A stretch of DNA of 57,298 nt from VFBF01 sp034440275 (lineage in GTDB: Bacteria; Pseudomonadota; Alphaproteobacteria; Caulobacterales; Aquidulcibacteraceae): contig JAWXBS010000054.1 of assembly GCA_034440275.1 (NCBI GenBank), positions 1 through 57,298 on the forward strand, written 5' to 3'. A program made the translations under genes and the position numbers. Positions 15,412 through 23,826 of the stretch are shown in pieces (within the stretch, counting starts at the first letter, position 1; each line of letters begins with the position of its first letter). The notes beneath the pieces are model-generated. The model had not been told where the DNA came from, did no database searches, and saw only the letters and a list, made by a program, of their open reading frames with translations.

Positions 15412-16494
15412 TTACGCCGCCTCTTCCACGAAGCCCTTCCACGCCCGCATGTAGTCGACGAACGGCGCGCTCAGACCTTCGTTCTTCAGGTGCGCGACCG
15501 GCGCGGGCAGCGGGATGGGCGTGAAGTCGGGGTTTGCCGCGACCTGCTTTGGGAAATCGTGGTGCAGGATCGCGGCGCGGCCGATGACGACAAAGTCGAG
15601 GCCCGCCTGCAATGCTTGTCGCGCGGTGGTGCCCGTGGTGATCTTGCCCGCTGCGCCGAGGCGCACATTTCCACGATCAAGGCTCGTGAAATACGACATC
15701 AGGGAGCGGCCCTCGCCTTTGAAGTCCGTCGGCTCCTTGAAGGCGTCCCACAGCGACATGTCGAGATAGTCAATCTTGCCGCCGCGCATCAGCGCCTGCG
15801 CCACTTCCTGGATTTCCAGAAGGTTGAGGCCGAACCGCTCGGGCGATAGCCGCACGCCAAGGCTGAAATCCTTGCCGCACGCCGCGCGCACGCCGTCGAT
15901 GATCTCGTTGAGCAGCCGCGCGCGATTTTCGAGCGATCCGCCGTAGCGATCGTCGCGCTGGTTGATCTCGGCGCTGAGGAACTGACAGATCAGATAGCCG
16001 TGCGCGCCGTGCAGCTCGACACCGTGAAAGCCCGCGCGCTCGCAGCGCTTCGCCGCAGCGATGAAATCGTCCCGCGCCTTCTCGACCTCCGCGAGCGTCA
16101 TCGCGCAGGCGCCAAACTCGGCATTGTCAGATGGGCAGAGCGGCGCGCCCTCGATCAATTCCTTCGGCGACCGCATGCCCGCGTGATGCAGCTGCACGAC
16201 GCTGTGCGACCCTTGCGCGTTGATCGCTGCAGCGAGACGCGTGAGCCCCTCCAGATGCTGATCGCCGTAGGCCGCTAGCTGACCGTTGAAGCCGATGCCG
16301 CGCGGGCAGATCGCCGTCGCGCACGTCATCGTCAGGCCGAAGCCGCCTTCGGCGCGCATGGTCAGCCACTTGTATTCCGCATCACTCAAGGTCCCGTCCT
16401 TGTGACTCTGCTCGTTGGTGAGCGGAGCGAGCATGAAGCGGTTCTTCAGCGCGGGGCCGCGCGTGAAAGTCATCGGATCGTGGAGCGACGGCAT
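15412..16494 (-). CDS. NADH:flavin oxidoreductase (old yellow enzyme family)
   Basis: The 360-residue TIM-barrel protein has NRFMLAPLTNEQS (18-30), QLHHAG (101-106), the substrate-anchoring pair His162/His165 in HGAHGYL, the family segment INQRDDRYGGS and, near the C-terminus, DFVVIGRAAILHHDF for FMN phosphate binding. OYE-family enzymes reduce activated alkenes with NAD(P)H. There is no fused iron-sulfur/FAD half, so it is the short form and not the 2,4-dienoyl-CoA reductase type. The physiological substrate is unknown. Confidence 0.9.
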   Translation of the reverse strand: MPSLHDPMTFTRGPALKNRFMLAPLTNEQSHKDGTLSDAEYKWLTMRAEGGFGLTMTCATAICPRGIGFNGQLAAYGDQHLEGLTRLAAAINAQGSHSVVQLHHAGMRSPKELIEGAPLCPSDNAEFGACAMTLAEVEKARDDFIAAAKRCERAGFHGVELHGAHGYLICQFLSAEINQRDDRYGGSLENRARLLNEIIDGVRAACGKDFSLGVRLSPERFGLNLLEIQEVAQALMRGGKIDYLDMSLWDAFKEPTDFKGEGRSLMSYFTSLDRGNVRLGAAGKITTGTTARQALQAGLDFVVIGRAAILHHDFPKQVAANPDFTPIPLPAPVAHLKNEGLSAPFVDYMRAWKGFVEEAA

Positions 16495-16574
16495 GGGCGG
16501 TTCCTGAGCAGACGGTTCGCCCTCCTAAGCACGCGGGCGCCGCCGTGGGGAGACCTTCCCCAGCGTGAGCGCGC

Positions 16575-17159
16575 TCACACGTCCTTCGCCCGCGTCTTCA
16601 GCCCGAGCCGTCCGGCCCAGATTTCCGCGTCGCGCAGACCCTTGTCGAGCGCGGCCATCGTGCGGGTGAAATCGCCGTCGGTTTCGTTTTTCCAGGCTGC
16701 GTGCACGCGGGTGAGTACCACAGCGAGGCCCTGCACTTTCGCGGCGCCGTCGACGCCGTCCACGGTTTCGCCGGCGAGCGTCAGCAGCCAGCGCGCGGTG
16801 CGGCCCGCGCGCGCAAACGCCACGGCCTGCCCAAGCCCGTCCTGCACACGATCCAGCGCGATCACGGCAAAGCGGTGCGGCTCCATCGCCTCGAAGCGGC
16901 GCATGGCGAGATCGAAGAGGCGGTCGCGCAAACCTTGCGTCGTGTCGATGGACGTCACGCCCTTCGCCGCCGCGCGATCGAAATGGTCGTCGACGATGTC
17001 GGCGGCGTCCGAGGGCGAAAGCCCTGCGAGACTCGCCACTTCCACCTTCGCCGCATTCGCGATGTCGAAGATCGTGACCTCGCGCCAGTTGCGTTCACCC
17101 GCGAGCGCAAGAACGCCCTTGGCGAAAGCCGCGCGGGCCGCAGCATCCGGTGCGATCAC
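16575..17159 (-). CDS. TetR/COQ9-like protein in the proC operon
   Basis: The 194-residue all-helical protein opens with a TetR-like helix-turn-helix region (VTIFDIANAAKVEVASLAGL, about residues 28-47) but lacks a strongly basic recognition helix. The rest (RRFEAMEPHRFAVIAL, then ARWLLTLAGE) recalls the COQ9/ubiquinone-binding relatives of the TetR fold. It overlaps proC by four bases. It could be a regulator, or a lipid- or quinone-binding protein of COQ9 type; the sequence does not decide. Confidence 0.65.
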   Translation of the reverse strand: MIAPDAAARAAFAKGVLALAGERNWREVTIFDIANAAKVEVASLAGLSPSDAADIVDDHFDRAAAKGVTSIDTTQGLRDRLFDLAMRRFEAMEPHRFAVIALDRVQDGLGQAVAFARAGRTARWLLTLAGETVDGVDGAAKVQGLAVVLTRVHAAWKNETDGDFTRTMAALDKGLRDAEIWAGRLGLKTRAKDV

Positions 17160-17983
17160 GTCTGCCCCTCCGCATCACGGCCGAGTTCGCGCGAGCGCTG
17201 CGTCGCCGCCGCCACGGCGCGACGCAGCACCGGTCCGAGGCCGTCGCCCGCCTGCAGCACATCGAGCGCCGCCTGCGTCGTGCCGCCAGGCGACGTCACC
17301 TGTTTGCGCAGGTTCGAGGCGCTTTCACCTGTTTCCAGCATCAGCGCGCCGGCGCCCGCCACCGTCTGGCGCGCCAAGCGGGCCGCAATATCGCGATCAA
17401 GGCCCTCAGCCTCCGCCGCCGCCGCGAGAAACTCCGCGAGGAGAAACACATAAGCCGGCCCCGAACCCGAGACCGCCGTGACCACGTCCATCAGCCGTTC
17501 GTTGGGGATCAGTTCCACCACGCCGAGCGGTTCGAGGAGTTGCGCCGCGAGGTCGCGATCGCCCGCGTCACAGGCGTTCGACGCGACGAAGGCAGTGACG
17601 CCGTGGCCGATCTGGCCCGGCGTGTTCGGCATGGCGCGGATCACGCGATCAGTTTCAAGCGTGCGGGAAATGGAGGAAATCGTGACGCCAGCCATGACCG
17701 ACAATACCAGCGACTTCGGTCCGATGAAGCGTTTTGCGCCGGCTGCGACTTCGGCGAACGCCTGCGGCTTCACCGCAAAGACGACGACGTCGGCCACGTC
17801 TCCGCCTGCCGGGTTGAGCACTGCGCCGGCGGCGTCGAGTTCGCGTTCCAGCGCGGGATCGAAGTTCGGTTCGACGACGGTGAGCGTCAGCCCCCCGCCC
17901 CGGCGGATCGCCGCCAGCCAACCGCGCACCAGCGCGCCGCCCATCTGGCCGGCCCCGACCAGTGCGACGGCTGGCTGTTCCAT
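17156..17983 (-). CDS. proC: Pyrroline-5-carboxylate reductase
   Basis: The 275-residue protein has a Rossmann start VALVGAGQMGGALVRGW (6-22), the middle segment MPNTPGQIGHGVTAF, and the C-terminal dimerisation signature SGSGPAYVFLL followed by SPGGTTQAALDVL. This is complete ProC, which makes L-proline from pyrroline-5-carboxylate with NAD(P)H in the cytosol. It starts one base after the YbjN-type gene ends and overlaps the TetR/COQ9-like gene, so the three form an operon. Confidence 0.95.
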   Translation of the reverse strand: MEQPAVALVGAGQMGGALVRGWLAAIRRGGGLTLTVVEPNFDPALERELDAAGAVLNPAGGDVADVVVFAVKPQAFAEVAAGAKRFIGPKSLVLSVMAGVTISSISRTLETDRVIRAMPNTPGQIGHGVTAFVASNACDAGDRDLAAQLLEPLGVVELIPNERLMDVVTAVSGSGPAYVFLLAEFLAAAAEAEGLDRDIAARLARQTVAGAGALMLETGESASNLRKQVTSPGGTTQAALDVLQAGDGLGPVLRRAVAAATQRSRELGRDAEGQT

Positions 17984-17984
17984 G

Positions 17985-18503
17985 TCAGGCTTCTCCGGCG
18001 GTCTCGAACAGCGCGGCGAAGGCCGCTTCTTCGGGGTCTTTACCGCCGTTCAGCAGGAAGTCGAAGGCGGGCCAGAAGCGGTCCGCTGCATCCATCGCCG
18101 CAGCGAGGAGAGACTGGACTTCGCCCGGGGCCACTTCGCTGCGACCGATCATCGGCAGCGCGTGGCGGAAAACGATAGAGCCATCATCGGCCCAGAGGTC
18201 GAAGTGACCGAGCCAGAGGTTCTCGTTGATGATGGCGATGAGGTGGGCGGCGTCCTTGCGCTTCTCGTCGTCGGCGACGAGGCCGAAGGAGACCGTGAAG
18301 AGCATGGCGGGAAGTTCTTCGCGCCAGCTGAAGTAGCCGACCGCTTCGGCCCACTGTCCCTTGAACCCGAACTGCACGTCGCCGTCCTCGGCGCGCTCGC
18401 TTGCGAAGCGTTCATCGTCCTGAAGCACGGCTTCGACGACGTCCATCATTTCGTCGCCGGCTTCGACTTCTTCGTCCAGATACAGATCCATAGCGCCCCT
18501 CAT
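17985..18503 (-). CDS. YbjN-domain protein
   Basis: The 172-residue acidic protein (many Asp/Glu, an N-terminal DEEVEAGDEMMDVVEAV stretch) has the fold pattern of YbjN/type III secretion chaperone-like proteins: an N-terminal helix, GFKGQWAEAVGYFSW, and HLIAIINENLWLGHFDL leading into the final helices ending in DPEEAAFAALFE. YbjN proteins are cytosolic, with unclear regulatory or chaperone roles. The ATG at 18503 is used, and an ATG four codons later is an alternative. It is the first gene of the proC operon. Confidence 0.8.
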   Translation of the reverse strand: MRGAMDLYLDEEVEAGDEMMDVVEAVLQDDERFASERAEDGDVQFGFKGQWAEAVGYFSWREELPAMLFTVSFGLVADDEKRKDAAHLIAIINENLWLGHFDLWADDGSIVFRHALPMIGRSEVAPGEVQSLLAAAMDAADRFWPAFDFLLNGGKDPEEAAFAALFETAGEA

Positions 18504-18762
18504 GGTGCGCGGCGCCCCTTTCGAGCCCGCGCAGAGAACGGACCAGACGAACAGCCCGGAGTGGCCTGCCCGACGTCTTGCCTTGGCCCACGCTCAGCGG
18601 CGCGAATCGTTACCCCGAGCCAAAGTATGGAGCGGATGGTTAACGCGCAATGAGCGGCCACAGGTCCAAGGCAGTCTGCCCCCTGCATATCGGGCGCCTC
18701 TTGGGTGACGCTGCGCCAATGGAGTAGCGTCGCCGGAAAAGGGAATTCCGACGGAGGAAGCG

Positions 18763-20115
18763 ATGGGCGCCGCGTTGCCAAAGGTCTGCATCATCGGGGC
18801 GGGGCCGAGCGGCTTCTCCACAGCCAAGCGCCTGAAGGACCACGCGATCCCCTACGACTGCTTCGAGGCGTCCGACGAGATCGGCGGGGTCTGGTACTTC
18901 AACAATCCCAACAAGGAATCGGCCTGCTACCAGAGCCTGCACATCGACACCTCGAAATGGCGCCTCGCGTTCGAAGATTTCCCTGTGCCCAAAGACTGGC
19001 CGGATTTCCCGCACCACGCGCAGCTCTTCCAGTACTTCAAGGACTATGTGGATCATTTCGGCGTCCGCGAAACGATCACCTTCAACACGAAAGTGACGAA
19101 GGCCGTGCGTGACGGCGATCTGTGGAAGGTCACCCTCCCGACAGGCGAGACGCGCGACTACGATGTGCTCATCGTCGCCAACGGCCACCACTGGGACCAG
19201 CGCGTGCCGAGCTATCCCGGCGCGTTCAACGGCCCGCACTTTCACAGCCACCAGTACCGCGACCCCTTCGATCCCGTGGACATGCGCGGCAAGAACGTCG
19301 TCGTCGTCGGCATGGGCAACTCGGCGATGGATATCGCGTCCGAACTTGCACAGCGCCCGATCTGCAAGAACCTGTTCGTCTCCGCGCGGCGCGGCGTGTG
19401 GGTGTTGCCGAAATACATGCGCGGCCAGCCGGCCGACAAAGCAGCCATGCCCGCGTGGATGCCGCGCTCCGTCGGCCTCGCGCTCGCCCGTAGCGCGATC
19501 AAGAAGGCCGTCGGCGACATGGAGACCTATGGGCTCCCGAAACCCGATCACAAGGTGCTGGAAGCGCACCCCTCGGTGTCCGGTGAATTCCTCACCCGCG
19601 CCGGCTGCGGCGACATCAAGATGAAGCCCGCCATCAAGGCGTTTGAGGGCGACAACGTGCGCTTCGCCGATGACAGCGTGGAACAGATCGACGCGATCAT
19701 CTACGCCACCGGCTACAACATATCCTTCCCGTTCTTCGTGGAAAACACGCTGAAGCCCGACGAGGAAAACCGCTTCCCGCTGTTCAAGCGCATGATGAAG
19801 ACGGGCGTGGACAATCTCTTCTTCATGGGTCTCGCGCAGCCGCTGCCGACGCTGGTGAATTTTTCAGAGCAGCAGTCAAAGCTCGTCGCGGCCTATCTCA
19901 AGGGCGAGTACGCGCCGCCTTCGCCGTCCGAGATGGACGAGGTCACCGCCAAGGATGAAGCTTTCTACCTCGGGCCGTTCTACAAGTCGGCGCGACACAC
20001 CATTCAGGTGGACTTCGCCCACTATGTCCGCGATCTTCACAAGGAGATCGAACGCGGGCGCAAGCGCGCGGCGGCGAAGGGCAATGTGTTGCCGGTGCCG
20101 GCGCGGGCAGCCTGA
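18763..20115 (+). CDS. Flavin-containing monooxygenase
   Basis: A GGAGGAAG ribosome site precedes the ATG at 18763. The 450-residue protein has an FAD motif GAGPSG (12-17), the FMO fingerprint FNGPHFHSHQY (155-165), the NADPH motif VVGMGNSAMD (181-190) and a late ATGY motif (IIYATGYN). These mark class B FMOs, which oxygenate soft nucleophiles such as N or S using NADPH and O2. Baeyer-Villiger activity is possible in this superfamily. The following MAPEG gene is 23 bp downstream, so co-transcription is likely. Confidence 0.92.
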   Translation: MGAALPKVCIIGAGPSGFSTAKRLKDHAIPYDCFEASDEIGGVWYFNNPNKESACYQSLHIDTSKWRLAFEDFPVPKDWPDFPHHAQLFQYFKDYVDHFGVRETITFNTKVTKAVRDGDLWKVTLPTGETRDYDVLIVANGHHWDQRVPSYPGAFNGPHFHSHQYRDPFDPVDMRGKNVVVVGMGNSAMDIASELAQRPICKNLFVSARRGVWVLPKYMRGQPADKAAMPAWMPRSVGLALARSAIKKAVGDMETYGLPKPDHKVLEAHPSVSGEFLTRAGCGDIKMKPAIKAFEGDNVRFADDSVEQIDAIIYATGYNISFPFFVENTLKPDEENRFPLFKRMMKTGVDNLFFMGLAQPLPTLVNFSEQQSKLVAAYLKGEYAPPSPSEMDEVTAKDEAFYLGPFYKSARHTIQVDFAHYVRDLHKEIERGRKRAAAKGNVLPVPARAA

Positions 20116-20138
20116 CCACAAGGCGGAGGGACTAGGCC

Positions 20139-20564
20139 ATGAACACCGAACTCGCCGCGGCGGCGATCATCGCCGCGCTCGGCCTCGTGCAGATCCTGCT
20201 GACGGCGATCGAGTACCGGCGCGTCCACGGCATCGCCTACGCCAACACCGCGCGCGACGCCCCGCCCCCGCAACCGGACTCCGTGCTTCTCGGCCGGCTC
20301 TCGCGTGCGCAGGCGAACCTGATGGAGACAGCGCCCTACTTCATCGCGCTCGCGCTCATCATCACGGTGGCGGGTTCAAGTTCGTCGATGACGCGGATAG
20401 CAGCGCTCATCTTCGTGGCGGCGCGGCTCCTCTACCTGCCGCTCTACGCGTTCGGCACCCCCTATGTGCGGGGTCTCGCCTGGACGATTTCCTACGGCGC
20501 GCTGATCGCGCTCGCGGCCGGCGCGCTGGCGGCGATCAACTGGGCCTACGTGCTGCAGGTCTGA
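20139..20564 (+). CDS. MAPEG-family membrane protein
   Basis: A GGAGG site lies before the ATG at 20139. The 141-residue protein has four hydrophobic helices, with the MAPEG signature around RAQANLMETAPYF (about 54-66) and ARLLYLPLYAFGTPYVRGLAW later. MAPEG members include microsomal glutathione transferases and related eicosanoid enzymes; bacterial ones are poorly known. Placement after the FMO suggests a small redox or detoxification operon, which is inference only. Confidence 0.88.
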   Translation: MNTELAAAAIIAALGLVQILLTAIEYRRVHGIAYANTARDAPPPQPDSVLLGRLSRAQANLMETAPYFIALALIITVAGSSSSMTRIAALIFVAARLLYLPLYAFGTPYVRGLAWTISYGALIALAAGALAAINWAYVLQV

Positions 20565-20583
20565 ACTTGCTCTTAGGGGCGCC

Positions 20584-20811
20584 TCAGCGCTCCAGCTTCG
20601 CTTCCAGCTCCGCCACCTTCGCGCGCAACTCGCGCACGGTCTCCTGCATCGCCTCGAACTCATCGCGGCTGACGAGGTCCATGTCGGCGACGAAGCGGTC
20701 CGCCTGGGTGCGCACGAAGGTCTTGGCCTCCTCGCTCACCCCCTGGGCGACGCCCATGGCGCCGGTCATCAAACGGGCGAGATCGTCGAACACTGTGCCT
20801 TGGGTCTGCAT
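20584..20811 (-). CDS. ubiK: Ubiquinone biosynthesis accessory factor UbiK (BMFP family)
   Basis: This 75-residue protein has an amphipathic N-terminal part (VFDDLARLMTGAMG) and a C-terminal coiled coil (EFEAMQETVRELRAKVAELE), the standard BMFP/UbiK form. The family assists the UbiJ lipid-binding complex in aerobic ubiquinone synthesis and binds membranes as a trimer. It is divergent from lgt, an arrangement I recall as common in alphaproteobacteria. Confidence 0.85.
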   Translation of the reverse strand: MQTQGTVFDDLARLMTGAMGVAQGVSEEAKTFVRTQADRFVADMDLVSRDEFEAMQETVRELRAKVAELEAKLER

Positions 20812-20936
20812 GGCCGCCTCGGTTGCGCGGGATCGCGTTTGTCTATTTATGGGCCGCCGCCCGCCAAGGCCAGCACCTGCGGACGATGCGCCGCAGCCGC
20901 CCGGTCCGTCCAGAAGACCGCCGCCAGAGGAACCTC

Positions 20937-21836
20937 ATGCTCGATGTCGCCATCCAGTTCCCGTCCTTCCTGAGCGCGGAAATCTTTTCGGTCGGCCCGT
21001 TCGACCTGTTCGGCATGAATATCGGCCCGCTGGTGCTGCGCTGGTACGCGCTCGCCTACATCGCGGGCCTTTTGCTCGGCTGGCGCTACATGGTGAGCCT
21101 GCTGCGCACCGAGCGCCTCTGGGCCGGCAAGACACGCCCCGCCACCGAACCACAGCTCGATGATTTCCTCTTCTGGGCGACCCTCGGCGTCATCCTCGGC
21201 GGCCGGCTCGGCTACATCCTCTTCTACAAGCCCGACATGATCTGGATGAATCCGGGCGAGATGATCGCCATCTGGCACGGCGGCATGTCGTTCCACGGCG
21301 GTCTGATCGGCGTCGCGCTGGCGATCTGGTGGTTCTCGAAAAAGCACAAGGTGCCACTCTTCAGCCTCGGCGATCTCGTCGCGTGCGCCGCGCCCATCGG
21401 ACTTTTCTTCGGAAGGCTCGCGAACTTCGTGAACGGCGAACTCTACGGCCGTGCGTCCGATGCGCCGTGGGCGGTGATGTTCCCCACGACGGACATGTTC
21501 GGCGCGCCGGGCTACACCGACCCTCGCCATCCGAGCCAACTTTATGAAGCCTTCCTCGAAGGCATCGTGCTCTTCGCGCTGCTGCGCTTCGCGACGCACA
21601 ATAAACTCGTTCTGCAGAAACCCGGCATGGCCACGGGCATCTTCCTCGCTGGCTACGGCGTCTTCCGCTTCCTCGTCGAGTTCGTCCGCGAGCCCGACCA
21701 GCACATGCCGGAAGCGCTGCGCGGCTACATCACCATGGGCATGCTGCTGTGCCTGCCGATGATCGCACTGGGATTGTGGTTCATGCAGCAGGCCAACAAG
21801 GGGAGTGCGAAGCCTGCGTCTGCGAAGGCGACGTGA
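20937..21836 (+). CDS. lgt: Prolipoprotein diacylglyceryl transferase
   Basis: The ATG at 20937 follows an AGAGG site and gives 299 residues; longer upstream reading is less likely. The enzyme has about seven membrane helices, the HGGMSFHGG motif (114-122), the Lgt signature GRLANFVNGELYGR (159-172) and RHPSQLYEA. It attaches diacylglyceryl to the lipobox cysteine of prolipoproteins in the inner membrane. Several candidate substrates are encoded in this window. Its stop overlaps the next start as GTGA. Confidence 0.96.
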   Translation: MLDVAIQFPSFLSAEIFSVGPFDLFGMNIGPLVLRWYALAYIAGLLLGWRYMVSLLRTERLWAGKTRPATEPQLDDFLFWATLGVILGGRLGYILFYKPDMIWMNPGEMIAIWHGGMSFHGGLIGVALAIWWFSKKHKVPLFSLGDLVACAAPIGLFFGRLANFVNGELYGRASDAPWAVMFPTTDMFGAPGYTDPRHPSQLYEAFLEGIVLFALLRFATHNKLVLQKPGMATGIFLAGYGVFRFLVEFVREPDQHMPEALRGYITMGMLLCLPMIALGLWFMQQANKGSAKPASAKAT

Positions 21837-22954
21837 GCGACGACCGACATCCGGGCACGCTCAACGACCGCCTTCTCGCGCTCATCGCGCTGAACGGGCC
21901 GATCACCATCGCGCAGTACATGACGAGCGCGCTCTACGACCCGCAGGGCGGCTACTACACGCAGAACGCGCGCGTCGGCGGCGACGGCGATTTCCTCACC
22001 GCGCCGGAAACCGGCCAGATGTTCGGCGAACTCATCGGACTGTGGTGCGCGCAGGAATGGATGACGATGGGCTCGCCGCCCGCTTTCAACCTCGTCGAGC
22101 TTGGCCCCGGCAACGGCATGTTGATCGCCGACGCGTGGCGCGCGACGCGCATCGTGCCGGGCTTTCATGAGGCCGCGCGCATCTCGCTCGTCGAAGTCAG
22201 CCCCGCGCTGCGTGAGCGGCAGGCGGAGGCGCTCGAGGAAGCCGGCGCACAAGCAACGTGGATCGGCCACCTCGAGGAAGCGCCGGACCTGCCGACGCTC
22301 ATCGTCGGCAACGAGTATCTAGACTGCCTGCCGATCCGCCAGTTCGTGCGCGTCGACGGCAAGTGGCGCGAACGGGTCATCGGCGCGAAGGACGGCGCGC
22401 TCGCGTTCGGTCTCGCGCCCGATGAGCTGGTCAACGATTCCATTATTCCCGCCGAGTTGCGCAACGCAAAGGACGGCGCCATCGCCGAGGTCTCGCCGGT
22501 GACGCCGGCGTTCGTGTCCTCGCTCGCGGACCGCTTCGCGCAGGCGCCGGGACGTGCGCTGCTCATCGACTACGGCGCGATCGCCACCACCGGCGGCGAC
22601 ACGCTGCAGGCCATGCACAATCACGAACTCGTCGATCCCCTCTTGCTGCCCGGCGTGGTGGACCTCACGGCGCATGTGGACTTCGTGGAACTCGCGCATA
22701 CCGCACGCAATGCGGGGCTCGGCGTCGGCGGGCCGCTGCCGCAAGGCGTGTGGCTTGAAGGTCTCGGCGTGCGCGAACGCGCGGCGGCGCTGACGAAGTC
22801 GCGTCCCGACAAGGCCGGCCCCATCGAGCGTCAGCTTATGCGCTTGACGTCGCCCAACCAGATGGGCGTCCTCTTCAACGTCATATGTCTATCGAGTCGC
22901 GATCTGCCGCCGCCCGCCGGCTTTCCGCCGTCCCCTTCGCCGAGGACGGCGTGA
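21833..22954 (+). CDS. SAM-dependent methyltransferase, MidA/NDUFAF7 family
   Basis: A GTG at 21833 overlaps the lgt stop (GTGA); the resulting 373-residue product begins SDDRHPGTLNDRL. Family landmarks are GPITIAQYMTSALYDPQGGYY, DFLTAPETGQMFGELIG (split over about residues 45-65), the SAM loop VELGPGNGML, NEYLDCLPIRQF and the C-terminal MGVLFNV. The eukaryotic relative NDUFAF7 dimethylates an arginine in complex I subunit NDUFS2; the bacterial role is presumed similar or unknown. The C-terminus has a Pro/Ser-rich tail running to the GTGA overlap with pgeF. Confidence 0.88.
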   Translation: MSDDRHPGTLNDRLLALIALNGPITIAQYMTSALYDPQGGYYTQNARVGGDGDFLTAPETGQMFGELIGLWCAQEWMTMGSPPAFNLVELGPGNGMLIADAWRATRIVPGFHEAARISLVEVSPALRERQAEALEEAGAQATWIGHLEEAPDLPTLIVGNEYLDCLPIRQFVRVDGKWRERVIGAKDGALAFGLAPDELVNDSIIPAELRNAKDGAIAEVSPVTPAFVSSLADRFAQAPGRALLIDYGAIATTGGDTLQAMHNHELVDPLLLPGVVDLTAHVDFVELAHTARNAGLGVGGPLPQGVWLEGLGVRERAAALTKSRPDKAGPIERQLMRLTSPNQMGVLFNVICLSSRDLPPPAGFPPSPSPRTA

Positions 22955-23727
22955 GCGATTCGCCGCCGCGCTTCGCGTCGCCAGCGCTCGCGCAGCTTTC
23001 GGGCGTAAAGCACGGCTTCTTCGGACGCGAAGGCGGCGTGTCCGAAGGCATCTATGCATCGCTCAACGCGGGGCCCGGCTCGCGCGACAACGCCAAACAC
23101 GTCGAAGAAAACCGCGCGCGCATCGCCGCGTCACTCGGCGTCGCGCCATCGCATTTTCTCAGCCTGCATCAGGTGCACTCCGCCATCGCCGTGCGCGTCG
23201 ATGCGCCGTGGACCGGCGAACGCCCGCAGGCCGATGCGCTCGTCACCACGACGCGTGGTCTCGCCATCACGGCGCTCTCCGCAGACTGCACGCCGGTGCT
23301 GTTCGCCGACGACCAGGCGGGCGTGATCGGCGCAGCGCACGCAGGCTGGCGCGGCGCCGTTGGCGGCGTGCTAGAAGCGTGCGTGGCGGAGATGACGCGC
23401 GCGGGCGCGGAGCCTTCGAGCATCGTCGCCGCCATCGGCCCGTGCATCCGGCAAGGCAGCTACGAGGTCGGCCCGGAATTTCTCGAAAGCGTACGCACGG
23501 CGGACGCTGACAGCCTGCCCTTTTTCCGCGCGGGCGCTGGCGATCGCCTCAAGTTCGATCTGCCGGGCTATTGCAGACTGCGCCTGTCGCGCGCCGGCGT
23601 CACGATGATCGAGACGTTGCCGCTCGACACCTATTCCGAGGAGCATGCGCTCTTCAGCCACCGCCGCAGCGTGCACCAGAACGAAGGCGACTACGGTCGC
23701 AACTGCGCAGCGATCGTGCTGACCTAG
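22951..23727 (+). CDS. pgeF: Peptidoglycan editing factor / purine nucleoside phosphorylase-like laccase-fold protein
   Basis: I place the start at GTG 22951, overlapping the midA-like stop as GTGA, giving 258 residues; an in-frame ATG at 22885 would add 22 residues but would overlap the upstream gene by 70 bp. Motifs are KHGFFGREGGVSEG (20-33), LHQVHS (His73, His76), ADCTPVLFAD (Cys113), AAHAGWRG (His130) and the C-terminal HRRS. PgeF/YfiH proteins remove wrong amino acids from peptidoglycan precursors or act on purine nucleosides. The stop codon lies at the edge of an intergenic repeat. Confidence 0.88.
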   Translation: MSDSPPRFASPALAQLSGVKHGFFGREGGVSEGIYASLNAGPGSRDNAKHVEENRARIAASLGVAPSHFLSLHQVHSAIAVRVDAPWTGERPQADALVTTTRGLAITALSADCTPVLFADDQAGVIGAAHAGWRGAVGGVLEACVAEMTRAGAEPSSIVAAIGPCIRQGSYEVGPEFLESVRTADADSLPFFRAGAGDRLKFDLPGYCRLRLSRAGVTMIETLPLDTYSEEHALFSHRRSVHQNEGDYGRNCAAIVLT

Positions 23728-23775
23728 AGCATTTTCCGACGAAGTGGATGCCGGTTCGTCGAAAGAAAATGCGAC
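23728..23775. repeat. Interspersed imperfect palindrome (AGCATTTTCCGACGAA type)
   Basis: Directly after the pgeF stop, GCATTTTCCGACGAA (23729 on) is mirrored by TTCGTCGAAAGAAAATGC (23755-23772) around a GTGGATGCCGG centre. I recognise this sequence type as an intergenic element seen in many alphaproteobacterial genomes; the family identity is from memory. It stands next to a perfect hairpin, making a two-part repeat. Confidence 0.7.
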
Positions 23776-23785
23776 CAAACAACAA

Positions 23786-23826
23786 TCTAGAGCCTCGATC
23801 CGATTCTATCGGATCGAGGCTCTAGA
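23786..23826. terminator. Perfect 18-bp inverted repeat, likely bidirectional terminator
   Basis: The arms 23786-23803 and 23809-23826 are exact complements around the loop TTCTA. The hairpin lies between the convergent pgeF and DUF2269 genes, and its right arm contains the DUF2269 stop codon (23822-23824). No long U-run follows on either strand, so it may act through the stem alone or be part of the neighbouring interspersed repeat. Confidence 0.65.

Noticed and set aside
18630..18660. GGTTAACG as a CtrA half-site
   Set aside because: The second TTAA half at 7-bp spacing is missing.
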